Positions 8,928 through 17,810 of a stretch of DNA of 64,000 bases are shown in pieces. The notes under the pieces are model-generated. The model made no database searches. It worked only from the letters and a program-made list of their open reading frames with translations, and was not told the origin of the DNA. The translations under genes were made by a program, and so were the position numbers. This stretch comes from Desertivirga xinjiangensis (lineage in GTDB: Bacteria; Bacteroidota; Bacteroidia; Sphingobacteriales; Sphingobacteriaceae): positions 558,001 to 622,000 of the forward strand of contig NZ_JAFMZP010000001.1 in the NCBI RefSeq assembly GCF_024436435.1. Direction: 5' to 3'. The number at the start of each line of letters is the position of its first letter. The stretch's first letter is position 1.

Positions 8928-9899
8928 ATGGCCTCTAAAGCAATCATTAAAGCAGCTGCTGCACAGCTAAAACCTGTATTGAACGATGGGCTGGGAACAA
9001 CCAGCAAAATTTGTGATATGATTCGTGCAAGTGCAGCAGAAGGTGCAGATATAATTGTCTTCCCCGAAACCTGCGTTCCTAACTACCCATACTTTTCGTT
9101 TATACAACCGCCGGTTCTTCAGGGTGCTGATCACCTAAAGCTCTATGAGGAATCTGTAGTAATCCCTGGGCCTTTAACCGACCTCGTTTCGGCAGCTGCA
9201 CGGGAAAGTGAGATGGTGGTGGTATTAGGAGTTAACGAGCGCGATCATGGCACACTTTACAATGCGCAACTCATTTTCGACGTTAACGGCGAAATAGTAT
9301 TGAAACGCAGAAAAATCACCCCTACCTACCATGAGCGAATGATTTGGGGCCAGGGAGACGGTAGCGGACTAAAAGCTGTCGACACAGGAATTGCCCGCAT
9401 TGGTGCTTTGGCTTGCTGGGAACATTATAATCCTTTAGCCAGGTATGCCTTGATGGCTGATCATGAAGAAATCCATTGCAGTCAATTCCCGGGGTCTTTG
9501 GTAGGGCAAATATTCGCTGACCAGATGGAAGTGACCATGCGTCATCACGCCCTAGAAAGTGGCTGTTTCGTAATTAATGCAACCGGCTGGTTAGATGATG
9601 AGCAGATTAAAAGCATCACCGCAGATGACAAGCTTCAAAAAGCTCTTCGAGGAGGGTGCAATACAATGATCATCTCGCCCGAAGGCAAACATTTAGTTGC
9701 TCCATTAACGGAGGGTGAGGGAATTATCTATGCTGAGCTGGATATGAAGCTTATTGACAAAAGGAAGAGGATGATGGATTCCGTAGGGCATTATTCCCGC
9801 CCCGAACTCCTGTCGATCAATATCGATAAAACGGGATACAAGCATGCAAGTATTACAGATTCAAGTTTAATTATTCCTGAAAAGTTGGAGGAAATATGA
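8928..9899 (+). CDS. Nit1-type (Nit6803-like) nitrilase
   Basis: This 323-residue carbon-nitrogen hydrolase hydrolyses nitriles to a carboxylic acid and ammonia. The catalytic triad can be read directly: Glu47 in [12 protein letters not shown], Lys129 in [12 protein letters not shown] and Cys163 in [13 protein letters not shown] tract ending HCSQFPGS follows, as in cluster-type nitrilases related to the Synechocystis enzyme. In a pseudomonad the cluster is required for growth on cyanide as nitrogen source, so release of ammonia from a nitrile or cyanide-derived substrate is the probable role; the natural substrate is unsettled. The end overlaps the next start by 4 bases (ATGA), indicating translational coupling to the radical SAM gene. 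Confidence 0.93.
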   Translation: MASKAIIKAAAAQLKPVLNDGLGTTSKICDMIRASAAEGADIIVFPETCVPNYPYFSFIQPPVLQGADHLKLYEESVVIPGPLTDLVSAAARESEMVVVLGVNERDHGTLYNAQLIFDVNGEIVLKRRKITPTYHERMIWGQGDGSGLKAVDTGIARIGALACWEHYNPLARYALMADHEEIHCSQFPGSLVGQIFADQMEVTMRHHALESGCFVINATGWLDDEQIKSITADDKLQKALRGGCNTMIISPEGKHLVAPLTEGEGIIYAELDMKLIDKRKRMMDSVGHYSRPELLSINIDKTGYKHASITDSSLIIPEKLEEI

Positions 9900-11002
9900 C
9901 AACAGCAGCGCTATTAACAGAATTACAGGCTTTCGGTCTTCGTCTCGATACTTCCTCAACAGATGTTGGAAGAAAAGGAGGTGCCGGGCCTACGGATCAC
10001 CGGGCGATTCGTGTTGGAGATACTACTATCATGGTTCCGGTTCATAATTTCGCTTCTGTCCACTCACCATATCGTTCAGAAAAACCCGACGATCTTGGAG
10101 TAGCCAGGATCTTTAAGAATGATGAATTTGTTGGGGAGGTTTTATTTCCCAAGCAGGCCAGATTTTATGGTCAAAGTACGTCCGATGGTGTTCCCTTCTG
10201 GAAAATAGCGCAGCTGCATAGTCATAATGTACTTGCAACTACCGTTCTGCAAAATTGTGTTAGGTATGGCGACAAATCGACCTCATGTCAGTTTTGTGCA
10301 ATTGGAGAATCCTTAAAAAGTAACAAAACCATCTCCTATAAAAGACCTTTTCAGTTGGCAGAAGTTGCAAAAGCGGCAGTAGAACTGGATGGAGTGGAAC
10401 AATTCGTTATTACCACCGGAACACCATCAACTCCTGATCGTGGCGCAAAAGTGCTTTACGAAAGTGTGAAAGCAATTAAGGCAAGTGTCAACATTCCTAT
10501 CCAGGTACAATGCGAACCACCGGATGATTTCTCCTGGTTCCAAAAATTGAAGGATGTTGGGACAGAAGCTATCGGAATGCATCTGGAAGCAGCCGATGAA
10601 GAAGTGCGCAAACGAATTATGCCAGGCAAGGCAGAAGTGCCTGTAAGCTACTATATGCAGGCGTTTAAGGCGGCAGTAGAAGTGTTCGGAAGAGGTCAGG
10701 TGTCCACCTACCTTTTAGCCGGACTGGGAGACACGGAAGAGACGCTGATTAATATCAGCAAAGAGCTCGTAGCTATTGGAGTGTATCCATTCATCGTACC
10801 CTTTGTCCCGGTAAAAGGTACACCTTTAGAAAATTACCGCACCCCCGACAAGAACTTCATGCAAAGGGTGCTTTCACAGGTTGGAGAGATTATTACTGAA
10901 GGAAACATTACTTCTGATAAAATGAAGGCAGGCTGTGGAAAGTGCGGAGCGTGTTCTACTCTTAAATCTTTCGAAAAGAAAGCTGTTCATCAGGCTGCAT
11001 AA
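9896..11002 (+). CDS. MSMEG_0568-family radical SAM protein of the Nit1C cluster
   Basis: The protein has 368 residues. It carries an unusual cluster-binding motif of three cysteines at 121, 131 and 134 (CX9CX2C within [18 protein letters not shown]) in place of the textbook CX3CX2C. A second group, Cys347, Cys350 and Cys353 (GCGKCGAC), near the C-terminus could hold an auxiliary iron-sulfur cluster. The barrel contains [13 protein letters not shown] and [17 protein letters not shown], like biotin-synthase and lipoyl-synthase relatives. The substrate is unknown. Its fixed place beside the nitrilase suggests that it makes or modifies the nitrile substrate or a cofactor (inference). The start overlaps the nitrilase stop. 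Confidence 0.9.
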   Translation: MTTAALLTELQAFGLRLDTSSTDVGRKGGAGPTDHRAIRVGDTTIMVPVHNFASVHSPYRSEKPDDLGVARIFKNDEFVGEVLFPKQARFYGQSTSDGVPFWKIAQLHSHNVLATTVLQNCVRYGDKSTSCQFCAIGESLKSNKTISYKRPFQLAEVAKAAVELDGVEQFVITTGTPSTPDRGAKVLYESVKAIKASVNIPIQVQCEPPDDFSWFQKLKDVGTEAIGMHLEAADEEVRKRIMPGKAEVPVSYYMQAFKAAVEVFGRGQVSTYLLAGLGDTEETLINISKELVAIGVYPFIVPFVPVKGTPLENYRTPDKNFMQRVLSQVGEIITEGNITSDKMKAGCGKCGACSTLKSFEKKAVHQAA

Positions 11003-11034
11003 GATATTGTTCACACTAATTAAATCCTGTTTTT

Positions 11035-11628
11035 ATGATCATAGAGAGTCCGCAGCCGTACAAGGCTAATTATATCACCTTTGATTTTGCCAGAGAGAAA
11101 TGGCAGTTAAACCAGTATTGGGAGCTTCGTACAAAAATCTTTTGCCAGGAACAGCAAATTTTTTCCGAATCAGACAAGGATGAAATTGACGATAAGGCCT
11201 TACCCATAATTGCAGAATGCAGTTATGGCGGGCAGTTGGATCAGGTTGTGGGTGTGGTAAGAATAGATGAACGGGAACCAGGAATATGGTGGGGAAGCAG
11301 ACTGGGAGTAGCTGAGCAATACCGGCAAATGTCCCGCTTTAACACTTTTGGCCTATTTAACACCTCCCACCCCGTACATCCTTTTACGATGAACCTTGGC
11401 GGAGCATTAATCTACAAAGCTGTATCTACGGCACTCGCTTTCGGATGCCAGGAGTTCTACGCCTACGTACAGGAACAAAATGTAAATTTCTTTTCCCGAA
11501 TGCATTGGAAAAGCCTGGGAACTGAGGACCTTTTCGGCCGCACCCACCATTTCATGCGATGCGAACTGGACTTTTACGCTCCTTCACAGCCATCCATATT
11601 TCAATTAAATATCAGAAAAGCGGCTTAA
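11035..11628 (+). CDS. MSMEG_0567/Sll0786-family nitrogen-starvation N-acetyltransferase
   Basis: This 197-residue GNAT-fold protein has FREARKL-type family features written here as WELRTKIFCQEQQIF near the N-terminus, VVGVVRIDEREPGIWWGSRLG in the core and FYAYVQEQNVNFFSRMHW near the C-terminus. In some genomes this domain is fused to the AIR-synthase-like domain; here the two are separate genes, with the flavoprotein gene between them. The acceptor substrate is unknown. It lies 32 bases after the radical SAM gene and 51 bases before the oxidoreductase gene. Confidence 0.87.
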   Translation: MIIESPQPYKANYITFDFAREKWQLNQYWELRTKIFCQEQQIFSESDKDEIDDKALPIIAECSYGGQLDQVVGVVRIDEREPGIWWGSRLGVAEQYRQMSRFNTFGLFNTSHPVHPFTMNLGGALIYKAVSTALAFGCQEFYAYVQEQNVNFFSRMHWKSLGTEDLFGRTHHFMRCELDFYAPSQPSIFQLNIRKAA

Positions 11629-11679
11629 AGCTGCGGTAATAAATCATTAGCAGCTATCTGTCTGCATAAGTATCAAGAG

Positions 11680-12945
11680 ATGAAAACAAACTACGAAATA
11701 ATTATAGTTGGCGGTGGCCAGGCGGGACTGTCAATGAGTTACCTCCTCAAAGAAAAAGGCATTGATCATGTCATTTTTGAAAAAAAAAGAATTGCTGATT
11801 CATGGAGAAGCTTCCGCTGGGATACCTTTAGTTTGGTTACTCCTAACTGGCAATGTAATCTTCCTGGCTATTCCTATACAGGTAAAGACCCCTATGGTTT
11901 TATGGTTAAAGACGAAATCGTAGAATTTCTGGAAGGTTATGTAAAAAGCTTTGATCCGCCTGTTGAAGAAGATATAGAGGTATTATCTGTAGTTAGGGAC
12001 GAGCTTCAGGATGCCTTTATAGTAAAAACATCAAAAGGAGTGTTTACCTGCAAGCAAGCGGTAATATGTGTCGGAAACTTCCATTCTGCTCCGCTTCCGA
12101 AAGTGGCAAATAAATTCCCAAAGCATATTGCACAAGTTCATTCTGCGCATTATAAAAACCCTGCATCTCTTCCTGAAGGAGAGGTGTTAATTGTAGGGAC
12201 GGGACAGTCAGGAGCCCAAATAGCAGAAGACCTTCATATTGCAGGTAGAAAAGTGCATCTGTGCGTAGGAAACGCTCCTCGATGCGCTCGACTCTACCGC
12301 GGAAAAGATGTTGTAGAATGGCTGGATATGATGAAGTATTACCACTTACCAGTAGACAAACATCCTGAAGGTGAAGGTGTTCGCGAGAAGACAAATCATT
12401 ACGTGACCGGCCGGGATGGCGGGCGGGAAATTGACCTCCGCAAATTTGCACTGGAGGGAATGAAATTATATGGAGTTCTAACGGATATAGAGGCAGGTCA
12501 ATTACAATTTGCTCCTGATTTGAAAAAGAACCTGGACTACGCTGATCAGGTCTCTGAGAATATTAAGAGGAAGATAGATAAATACATTGCTGAAAATGGT
12601 ATCGTAGCTCCTGTTGAGCCGGGCTATGTTCCGGTTTGGGAACCTAAAGAAGAACCTGGAAGTCTTGCTATCTCGGATACCAATATTACCTCGGTGATCT
12701 GGTGTATCGGTTTCGGCTTCGACTATTCCTGGATTAAACTTCCGGTGTTTAACGAAAGAGGTCTTCCAGTACATGAGCGAGGAATCACCTCTCAGCTAGG
12801 TCTGTATTTCCTGGGATTAACTTGGCAACACACATGGGGCTCTGCAAGATTTTCAGGGGTGGGGAAAGATGCAGAACACCTGCTGGAGGCAATCGAAAAG
12901 CAGCGTGAACCTAGTGTAGGAAATAGCGTAGATCTGGCGGTTTGA
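11680..12945 (+). CDS. MSMEG_0569-family flavin-dependent oxidoreductase
   Basis: This 421-residue flavoprotein monooxygenase has an N-terminal FAD-binding motif IIIVGGGQAGLSMSYLL (about 5-21). A second Rossmann motif, VLIVGTGQSGAQIAEDL (about 169-185), serves NAD(P)H. The stretch WRSFRWDTFSLVTPNWQCNLPG is typical of the cluster-linked members. A late motif GLYFLGLTWQHTWGSARFSGVG precedes the C-terminal helix. In Nit1C clusters this enzyme is thought to oxidise an N-containing intermediate, but its substrate has not been established to my knowledge. The gene sits 28 bases ahead of the AIR-synthase-like gene. Confidence 0.9.
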   Translation: MKTNYEIIIVGGGQAGLSMSYLLKEKGIDHVIFEKKRIADSWRSFRWDTFSLVTPNWQCNLPGYSYTGKDPYGFMVKDEIVEFLEGYVKSFDPPVEEDIEVLSVVRDELQDAFIVKTSKGVFTCKQAVICVGNFHSAPLPKVANKFPKHIAQVHSAHYKNPASLPEGEVLIVGTGQSGAQIAEDLHIAGRKVHLCVGNAPRCARLYRGKDVVEWLDMMKYYHLPVDKHPEGEGVREKTNHYVTGRDGGREIDLRKFALEGMKLYGVLTDIEAGQLQFAPDLKKNLDYADQVSENIKRKIDKYIAENGIVAPVEPGYVPVWEPKEEPGSLAISDTNITSVIWCIGFGFDYSWIKLPVFNERGLPVHERGITSQLGLYFLGLTWQHTWGSARFSGVGKDAEHLLEAIEKQREPSVGNSVDLAV

Positions 12946-12973
12946 TTTGTACCCCTAATAATTTTCTGATTAT

Positions 12974-13939
12974 ATGTTGAGAGCTATAATAGATAAAGTA
13001 CTGTCAACGCAAAGCGTCAGGGATAAAGTAGCTATAGCTAATACACATTCAGCTCTTGGTAACCAGGTGAACTATCAGGATCCGCTGAGTATGATGCAGC
13101 ACACCATCGGGATAGGTGATGATTGTGCTGCTATCCCCGACGGCACAGGAGGCTTCCTTTTATTTGCGACCGAAGGCATTATTTCTGCTTTTGTGGAAGC
13201 TTCTCCCTGGTTTGCCGGATATTCTTCGGTAATGGTAAATATTAATGACGTATGTTCAATGGGTGGTCTTCCCTTAGCTGTAACCGATGTTCTTTGGCTG
13301 AAAGATGAGGAGGCGGGAAAGGAAATTTGGGAAGGTATGAAGGCTGCCTCAGACGCTTATGGCGTTCCTATAGTAGGCGGTCACACCTGTTACCGCTCTG
13401 AAAAAAGCCAGCTGGCTGTATCGATACTTGGAAAGGCGTCAAAGTTATTGCAGGACACAGCCGCCAAACCCGGTCAAATACTGATGATGGCAGTAGATCT
13501 TAAAGGAGATTATTATGGCGACTATCCCTTCTGGAATGCCTCTACCATGGCCGATCCTGCTTATCTAAAAGGAATCATGCGATTGATGTATGAGCTGCGG
13601 GAAAGGGATTGGTCTGAAGCGGCAAAGGACATTAGTATGGGAGGTATTATCGGTACGCTGGCTATGTTCCTTCAAAATTCTTCAGCAGGGGCTAGTGTAA
13701 ATTTGGAAGCTATCCCTTGTCCTACCGGAATTGAATGGGAAAAGTGGCTTATCAGTTTCCCAAGCTTCGGTTATCTTTTTACCTGTAGTAAGGAAAACTG
13801 CGGCGCGATTGAGGCTCATTTCCAATCTGCCGCCATTTCCTGCAAACCTATAGGTGAAATCAATGATTCAAGACATATCAGCATCATTAATAATAAAGAA
13901 CAAGTAGACATTAATTTAAATTTTGCATATTATGCCTGA
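12974..13939 (+). CDS. Sll0787-family AIR-synthase-like protein
   Basis: This 321-residue PurM/AIR-synthase-related protein has the ATP-phosphate-binding start IGIGDDCAAIPDG (about 46-58), then VNINDVCSMGG and VGGHTCYRSE, and a C-terminal half with AKDISMGGIIGTLAMFLQ. The fold uses ATP to activate an amide or carbonyl oxygen, as in PurM and SelD. In this cluster its substrate is unknown. The last 8 bases overlap the next gene if that gene starts at 13932, which implies coupled translation. Confidence 0.88.
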   Translation: MLRAIIDKVLSTQSVRDKVAIANTHSALGNQVNYQDPLSMMQHTIGIGDDCAAIPDGTGGFLLFATEGIISAFVEASPWFAGYSSVMVNINDVCSMGGLPLAVTDVLWLKDEEAGKEIWEGMKAASDAYGVPIVGGHTCYRSEKSQLAVSILGKASKLLQDTAAKPGQILMMAVDLKGDYYGDYPFWNASTMADPAYLKGIMRLMYELRERDWSEAAKDISMGGIIGTLAMFLQNSSAGASVNLEAIPCPTGIEWEKWLISFPSFGYLFTCSKENCGAIEAHFQSAAISCKPIGEINDSRHISIINNKEQVDINLNFAYYA

Positions 13940-14204
13940 AGTATATCTTAAAGTAGAATGGCCTGGGAATAAGCAGGATGAGATCTATTCTCCTTCGACG
14001 GTAATTACACAGTATTTTGAAAGAGGCATGGAATTGACTGTAGCTCAGTTTGAATTGAAAGTTTCAGAAGCGCTCGGGAAAGCAAGTCAGCGAGTTTACG
14101 AACGTTACGGCTACGAGTGTACGTCAGCAATCGGAGAGCTAAACAGGATTAAACGCATAACATCCGGTATTAACGACAAGAACGCAACTATTAAAATTTT
14201 ATGA
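13932..14204 (+). CDS. MSMEG_0570-family nitrogen-starvation response protein
   Basis: This 90-residue protein starts at ATG 13932; a TTG nine bases earlier is possible but less likely. The family pattern is visible as [21 protein letters not shown] followed by [17 protein letters not shown] and [10 protein letters not shown]. It is a small soluble protein of unknown role that is a standard Nit1C member. Its start lies inside the 3' end of the AIR-synthase-like gene, and its stop is one base ahead of the next ATG, so the three genes are tightly coupled. Confidence 0.85.
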   Translation: MPEVYLKVEWPGNKQDEIYSPSTVITQYFERGMELTVAQFELKVSEALGKASQRVYERYGYECTSAIGELNRIKRITSGINDKNATIKIL

Positions 14205-14205
14205 A

Positions 14206-14616
14206 ATGACAGAAAGACCTCCTTTGCCACCTTTTAATTTCGAAACAGCCACTTTAAAAGTACAAATGGCGGAAGATGCCTGGAATTCAAAAGATCCGGC
14301 AAGAGTATCACTCGCATATACAGAAGATACTGAATGGCGCAATCGCTCTCAATTTGTTAACGGAAGGGAAGAAGTGGTGGCTTTTCTCACAGAAAAGTGG
14401 AAAAAGGAACGGGGTTATAAATTGAAGAAGGAGCTATGGTCTTTTACAGGAAACAGGATTGCCGTACGTTTCGAATATGAGTATCATGACGAGACTGGGC
14501 AGTGGTTCCGGGCTTATGGTAACGAAAACTGGGAGTTTAATGAGCAGGGTCTAATGCAGAAGAGATTTGCAAGTATAAACGACTTGCCCATCGAAGAAAG
14601 CGAAAGGCGCCTGTAA
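14206..14616 (+). CDS. NTF2-like DUF1348 family protein
   Basis: This 136-residue single-domain protein has the NTF2-like (SnoaL-type) fold signs: [20 protein letters not shown] at the N-terminus, then [22 protein letters not shown] and [24 protein letters not shown]1348 proteins are small alpha+beta cones that bind hydrophobic or aromatic ligands; no reaction is assigned. It begins one base after the MSMEG_0570-type stop, so it belongs to the operon here, although it is not part of the core cluster as I know it. It may act on, or protect against, a nitrile or its product (inference). Confidence 0.85.
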   Translation: MTERPPLPPFNFETATLKVQMAEDAWNSKDPARVSLAYTEDTEWRNRSQFVNGREEVVAFLTEKWKKERGYKLKKELWSFTGNRIAVRFEYEYHDETGQWFRAYGNENWEFNEQGLMQKRFASINDLPIEESERRL

Positions 14617-14677
14617 ATACGGCTTTTGCTTAAATGTCTGATATAAATTGTTAGAGCTAAAAAATAAGGGCTAATGC

Positions 14678-15580
14678 ATGATTAAAAAAGATATTCCAGT
14701 TTATACTATAGATAAGTTATCTCAGTCTAATCAAAAAGATATTCAGGTAAGCCGGTTTGCTCCTTATCTTGCAGTACATAAGAACCTGCACCTGGCCCAT
14801 CGGCATTCTTTTTATCACCTTATCCTCTTTATCGAGGGAGGAGGAACACATGAAATTGACTTTGAAACTTTCCCCGTTAAGCCTTTTCAAATTTATTTTA
14901 TGATACCAGGGCAGGTGCATAGCTGGAGCTTCGAAAACTTCGTAGACGGTTATGTGGTAAATTTTTCAGAACAGTTCTTCCAGTCTTTTTTATCCAAGCC
15001 TGACTATCTGGAGCAGTTTCCATTTTTTAATGGAATAATCTCGGAATCAGTTATTGAACTCCCTGTAGATATTCAGCCGCAAATTCAATATTACTTTGAG
15101 GAATTGATTAGGGAAAGTGAGAGTGGATCGCCCTATACTTTAGATATGGTTCGCTCTATCCTCATCCAGTTATTTATTTCCGTTTCCCGGCTTACTTATG
15201 ACGAGCAGCGCCAGCGTGCAACCAATCATAATTACAAACTCCTTCGTAACTTTCAGAAACTTATCGAGGAAAATTATTTCAATCTAAGACTACCAAAGGA
15301 TTACGCAGAACTTCTATATATATCTCCAAACCACCTGAATTCTCTCTGCCGCGATCTTATTGGACTGCAGGCGGGCGATGTTATTAGAAACCGGATTGTT
15401 CTGGAAGCAAAAAGACTACTGGTTAATCTGGACCTTACAGTAGCAGAAATAGCCTATAAGCTTAATTTCGATGACAACTCCTACTTTACTAAATTCTTCA
15501 AGAAACAGGCTGGATTAACACCAGACGAGTTCAGGAAGGAAGCAGTTAAACAAACTCAGAAGAAGGTTTGGCTCAAATAA
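14678..15580 (+). CDS. AraC-family transcriptional regulator next to the Nit1C cluster
   Basis: This 300-residue regulator has an N-terminal cupin-like sensor domain (HRHSFYHLILFIEGGGTHEI, then PVKPFQIYFMIPGQVHSW). The C-terminal half carries two helix-turn-helix units, LPKDYAELLYISPNHLNSLC and VAEIAYKLNFDDNSYFTKFF, ending in GLTPDEFR. It lies 61 bases downstream of the DUF1348 gene on the same strand and may be the last operon gene or have its own promoter. It is a natural candidate regulator of the cluster or of a linked pathway. A second ATG four bases upstream is out of frame. Confidence 0.88.
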   Translation: MIKKDIPVYTIDKLSQSNQKDIQVSRFAPYLAVHKNLHLAHRHSFYHLILFIEGGGTHEIDFETFPVKPFQIYFMIPGQVHSWSFENFVDGYVVNFSEQFFQSFLSKPDYLEQFPFFNGIISESVIELPVDIQPQIQYYFEELIRESESGSPYTLDMVRSILIQLFISVSRLTYDEQRQRATNHNYKLLRNFQKLIEENYFNLRLPKDYAELLYISPNHLNSLCRDLIGLQAGDVIRNRIVLEAKRLLVNLDLTVAEIAYKLNFDDNSYFTKFFKKQAGLTPDEFRKEAVKQTQKKVWLK

Positions 15581-16025
15581 TAAGGACGGCTGATGTTACT
15601 GTAACGTTGGCTAAAACTATCAAAGAATGGCCTTACTCCTGTCTTAAAATTTTTGAGGCAGAATGCCCTCTGTCGGATTTGCAGATACGACAGAAGCATC
15701 TATTAATTGCTGCCAACTTAGCTCGTATATTGGGGGGTGGGAAACCTCTTGTTCCTCAAGGTTTGCCTCTAATTCTCTCTGCTGGTAGTTATTTCAAAAA
15801 ATGAAAAAGGCTGTAAATAAGAAGTTTATAGGTCTTCTGCGTTTACGAAGAAAGACAGCTTATTCAATATTTTTCTTAAAAAAAGGTGAGCGTTTCAATG
15901 AGCAATATTTAATTTTAAAAATGCCCACCTAATTTGGTGTAAATTTGAGGGTTCAATAGGTTAGATGGTTTGATATCTTGATTTTCTCGGGCTGCAATGC
16001 GACATTTATTAATCTTAATAAGTGC
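15581..16025. other. Intergenic region, no gene recognised
   Basis: A 78-codon frame (15568-15804) overlaps the regulator's end. Its tail (LARILGGGKP) only faintly recalls outer-membrane efflux proteins, so I do not call it a gene. The stretch near 15880-15960 resembles the leader of an integrase gene and contains the promoter-like box at 15940. Nothing else is recognised. Confidence 0.4.
15940..15947 (+). promoter_or_regulatory. TAnnTTTG box ahead of the integrase remnant
   Basis: TAAATTTG is an exact match to the Bacteroidota -7 consensus, 78 bases before the ATG of the integrase remnant. No clear -33 TTTG is found at the right spacing. Confidence 0.35.
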
Positions 16026-16313
16026 ATGAAAACGAATTGCAGTATGCTTTCTTGTTTCAAAAAAAGAAGTAGTTACAAAAGTGGCCAAGTCTTAATCTAT
16101 CTGAGGATTACAATTGATGGTTGGGTGCAGAGTACTGTAGGATCTGATGTGACTGAGAGTCATGATTATCTTTCGGCTGCTAAAGAACCTCATGTTAAAG
16201 TTGTTTTCCTCCAGAGCCGTAAGAATAGCTAAATAAAGGCTCATATAGATCCTTTGAAGCCTGGTGTCATTGATGCACGCTTAATCGCGCGTGAATTTTT
16301 TCTTGTTGCTTAA
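16026..16313 (+). pseudogene. N-terminal remnant of a tyrosine site-specific recombinase
   Basis: From ATG 16026 the frame reads MKTNCSMLSCFKKRSSYKSG and QVLIYLRITIDG, the start of the arm-DNA-binding domain of Bacteroidota integrases. The following residues lose family likeness and stop at 16232. In another frame (about 16233-16313) a helical stretch, KAHIDPLKPGVIDARLIARE, resembles the next part of the same domain and ends at TAA 16311-16313. The SAM-like domain and the catalytic Arg-His-Arg-Tyr domain are entirely missing. This is the trace of an old integrated element. Confidence 0.7.
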
Positions 16314-16594
16314 CCATTTTTATCTTTAATATTAATACCTATATGCCATCGTTTAAAAGCTTTTATTTCATCCCTTGAGGAATAAATAACTCCTCCAATT
16401 TTTGCGTATATGAGCGTGCCAGCAATCCTTGAAATGCGCTATGTTGCGGGAAATCTTTAGCAAAGTCCCACTTCCTTGCTCTTAGCCTGCATGATCCATT
16501 GAACTGTTTTCTTGACTATGTTGTCTTATAATTCCAATAGTTCGAGTTTGAATAATTCAAGGTGTTTTTTAGTTAGTATTTCGTTTGCTTCCAT
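16310..16594 (-). pseudogene. Decayed helix-turn-helix (excisionase-like) gene
   Basis: Read leftward from ATG 16594 the sequence gives MEANEILTKKHLELFKLELL, a stop, then in shifting frames the family-like pieces VKKTVQWIMQAKSKEV, RISRIAGTLIYAKIGGVIY and SSRDEI. This is the pattern of short MerR-like HTH proteins carried beside integrases in Bacteroidota elements. At least three interruptions prevent expression. It ends where the integrase remnant ends, and a second remnant of the same family lies at 30.8-31.1 kb. Confidence 0.65.
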
Positions 16595-17137
16595 TGATTA
16601 AAGTTTCTTGATCACTAAAAAAGGAAGACCAGAGACCTTCTTTAGTTTTTTTCTGGTAGGCACCTCAAGATTTTGTTAAAAGAAATTAAGATATGGTAGT
16701 AGCGATTCCGTGCTTAATTATTGTCGAAAAATTAGGTTTCGGACTATAAGACCGAGTTGGCACTTAAATAAAGGCAAGCTACTAACAAATGTGTAATAAG
16801 AAGGCCTTGCAATTATTGGAACACTTAGTTTACAATTGATGTAGCTAAAGCCCTAGTTGAAAGTATAGGAATTATGTCGTTTAACATGCTATGTAAAATT
16901 CTTTAAAGATGAGTAACTTCTCCGTGCTCTTACTTCCTTTGTTAAAACAGTAACAAGAAGTCAAATTAAGTGAGTAGGGTTAATGTTGGCCGGCTCGGTA
17001 TTTCGAGGAGGTTAGTATGCAGATTTACGAATTAATCAATTTATCTAAGATATCCATAATAATTTGTTAAGATTATTTTAATATTTGAAAAGTTTTCATA
17101 CTTTAGTTTTAGTACTTCCTTCTTTTTAATATAGCTT
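16595..17137. other. Gene-free region upstream of the ECF sigma gene
   Basis: No open frame with a recognisable motif is seen. The interval 16595-16700 looks like leader DNA of the decayed HTH gene. The last 100 bases are AT-rich and should contain the promoter for the sigma gene. TACTTTAG near 17099-17106 matches TAnnTTTG with one mismatch. Confidence 0.35.
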
Positions 17138-17722
17138 TTGGCAGACTATAAAGTATATTCTGATGCTGACCTTACCGTGCTACTTAAAGCAGGCGACAGG
17201 CGGGCTTTTGCGGAGATTTACAATCGTTATAAGTTGATATTGCACAATCACGCCTGGAATAAAACACGTGATACCGTAGAAGCGCAGGATGCCATCCAGG
17301 AGGTTTTTTCAAATCTTTGGACCAAAAGAGAAGTGCTAGAAATAGGTAGTAACTTGTCGGGTTATCTTTACCGTGCGGTACGGAACCACATACTCAACCT
17401 CTTTGCAAGGAAACAATTGAAGGAGAAGTATATACAATCAATACAGCAATACACACAGCAGCGCGCGAATGTTACCGACCACAGGGTGCGCGAATCAATG
17501 CTGCGAGAGCTGATTGAAAAGGAAATATCCCAACTCCCTCCCAAGATGCGCGAGGTTTTCATATTAAGCCGCAGGCATCACCTCAGTCATAAAGAAATTG
17601 CTGAAATAATGGGTACAACCGAGCAGACAGTAAAGAAGCAGGTAGCCAATGCCCTGAAACACTTGCGAACTAAGCTTGGCCTTGTGTTATACCTGTATCT
17701 GCTTTGGACACTCAAACAATAA
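17138..17722 (+). CDS. ECF RNA polymerase sigma factor of the SusCD/FecR block
   Basis: This 194-residue factor has region 2 (AFAEIYNRYKLILHNHAWNK, EAQDAIQEVFSNLWTKRE) and region 4 (LPPKMREVFILSRRHHLSHK, EIAEIMGTTEQTVKKQVANA) of the Bacteroidota FecI-like type. A short hydrophobic tail (LGLVLYLYLL) at the C-terminus is frequent in this group. There is no in-frame ATG before region 2, so TTG 17138 is the best start and gives a normal length. It should be held by the FecR protein at 21078 and released when the STN-bearing SusC at 22301 binds its ligand (established for FecR/FecI systems, inferred here). Confidence 0.88.
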   Translation: MADYKVYSDADLTVLLKAGDRRAFAEIYNRYKLILHNHAWNKTRDTVEAQDAIQEVFSNLWTKREVLEIGSNLSGYLYRAVRNHILNLFARKQLKEKYIQSIQQYTQQRANVTDHRVRESMLRELIEKEISQLPPKMREVFILSRRHHLSHKEIAEIMGTTEQTVKKQVANALKHLRTKLGLVLYLYLLWTLKQ

Positions 17723-17810
17723 GCAACTCCCTGCTTAAATATTTTTTTAATTCGCAATACTCCCAGTCCTTTGCTGCATTGTCTTACAGTTAAATCACTG
17801 TTTAGATAAG

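Noticed and set aside
15568-15804. A 78-codon frame overlapping the end of the AraC gene after Nit1C
   Set aside because: It overlaps the regulator's 3' end, has no clear start and only a faint LGGGKP likeness to outer-membrane efflux proteins; not enough to call a gene or remnant.
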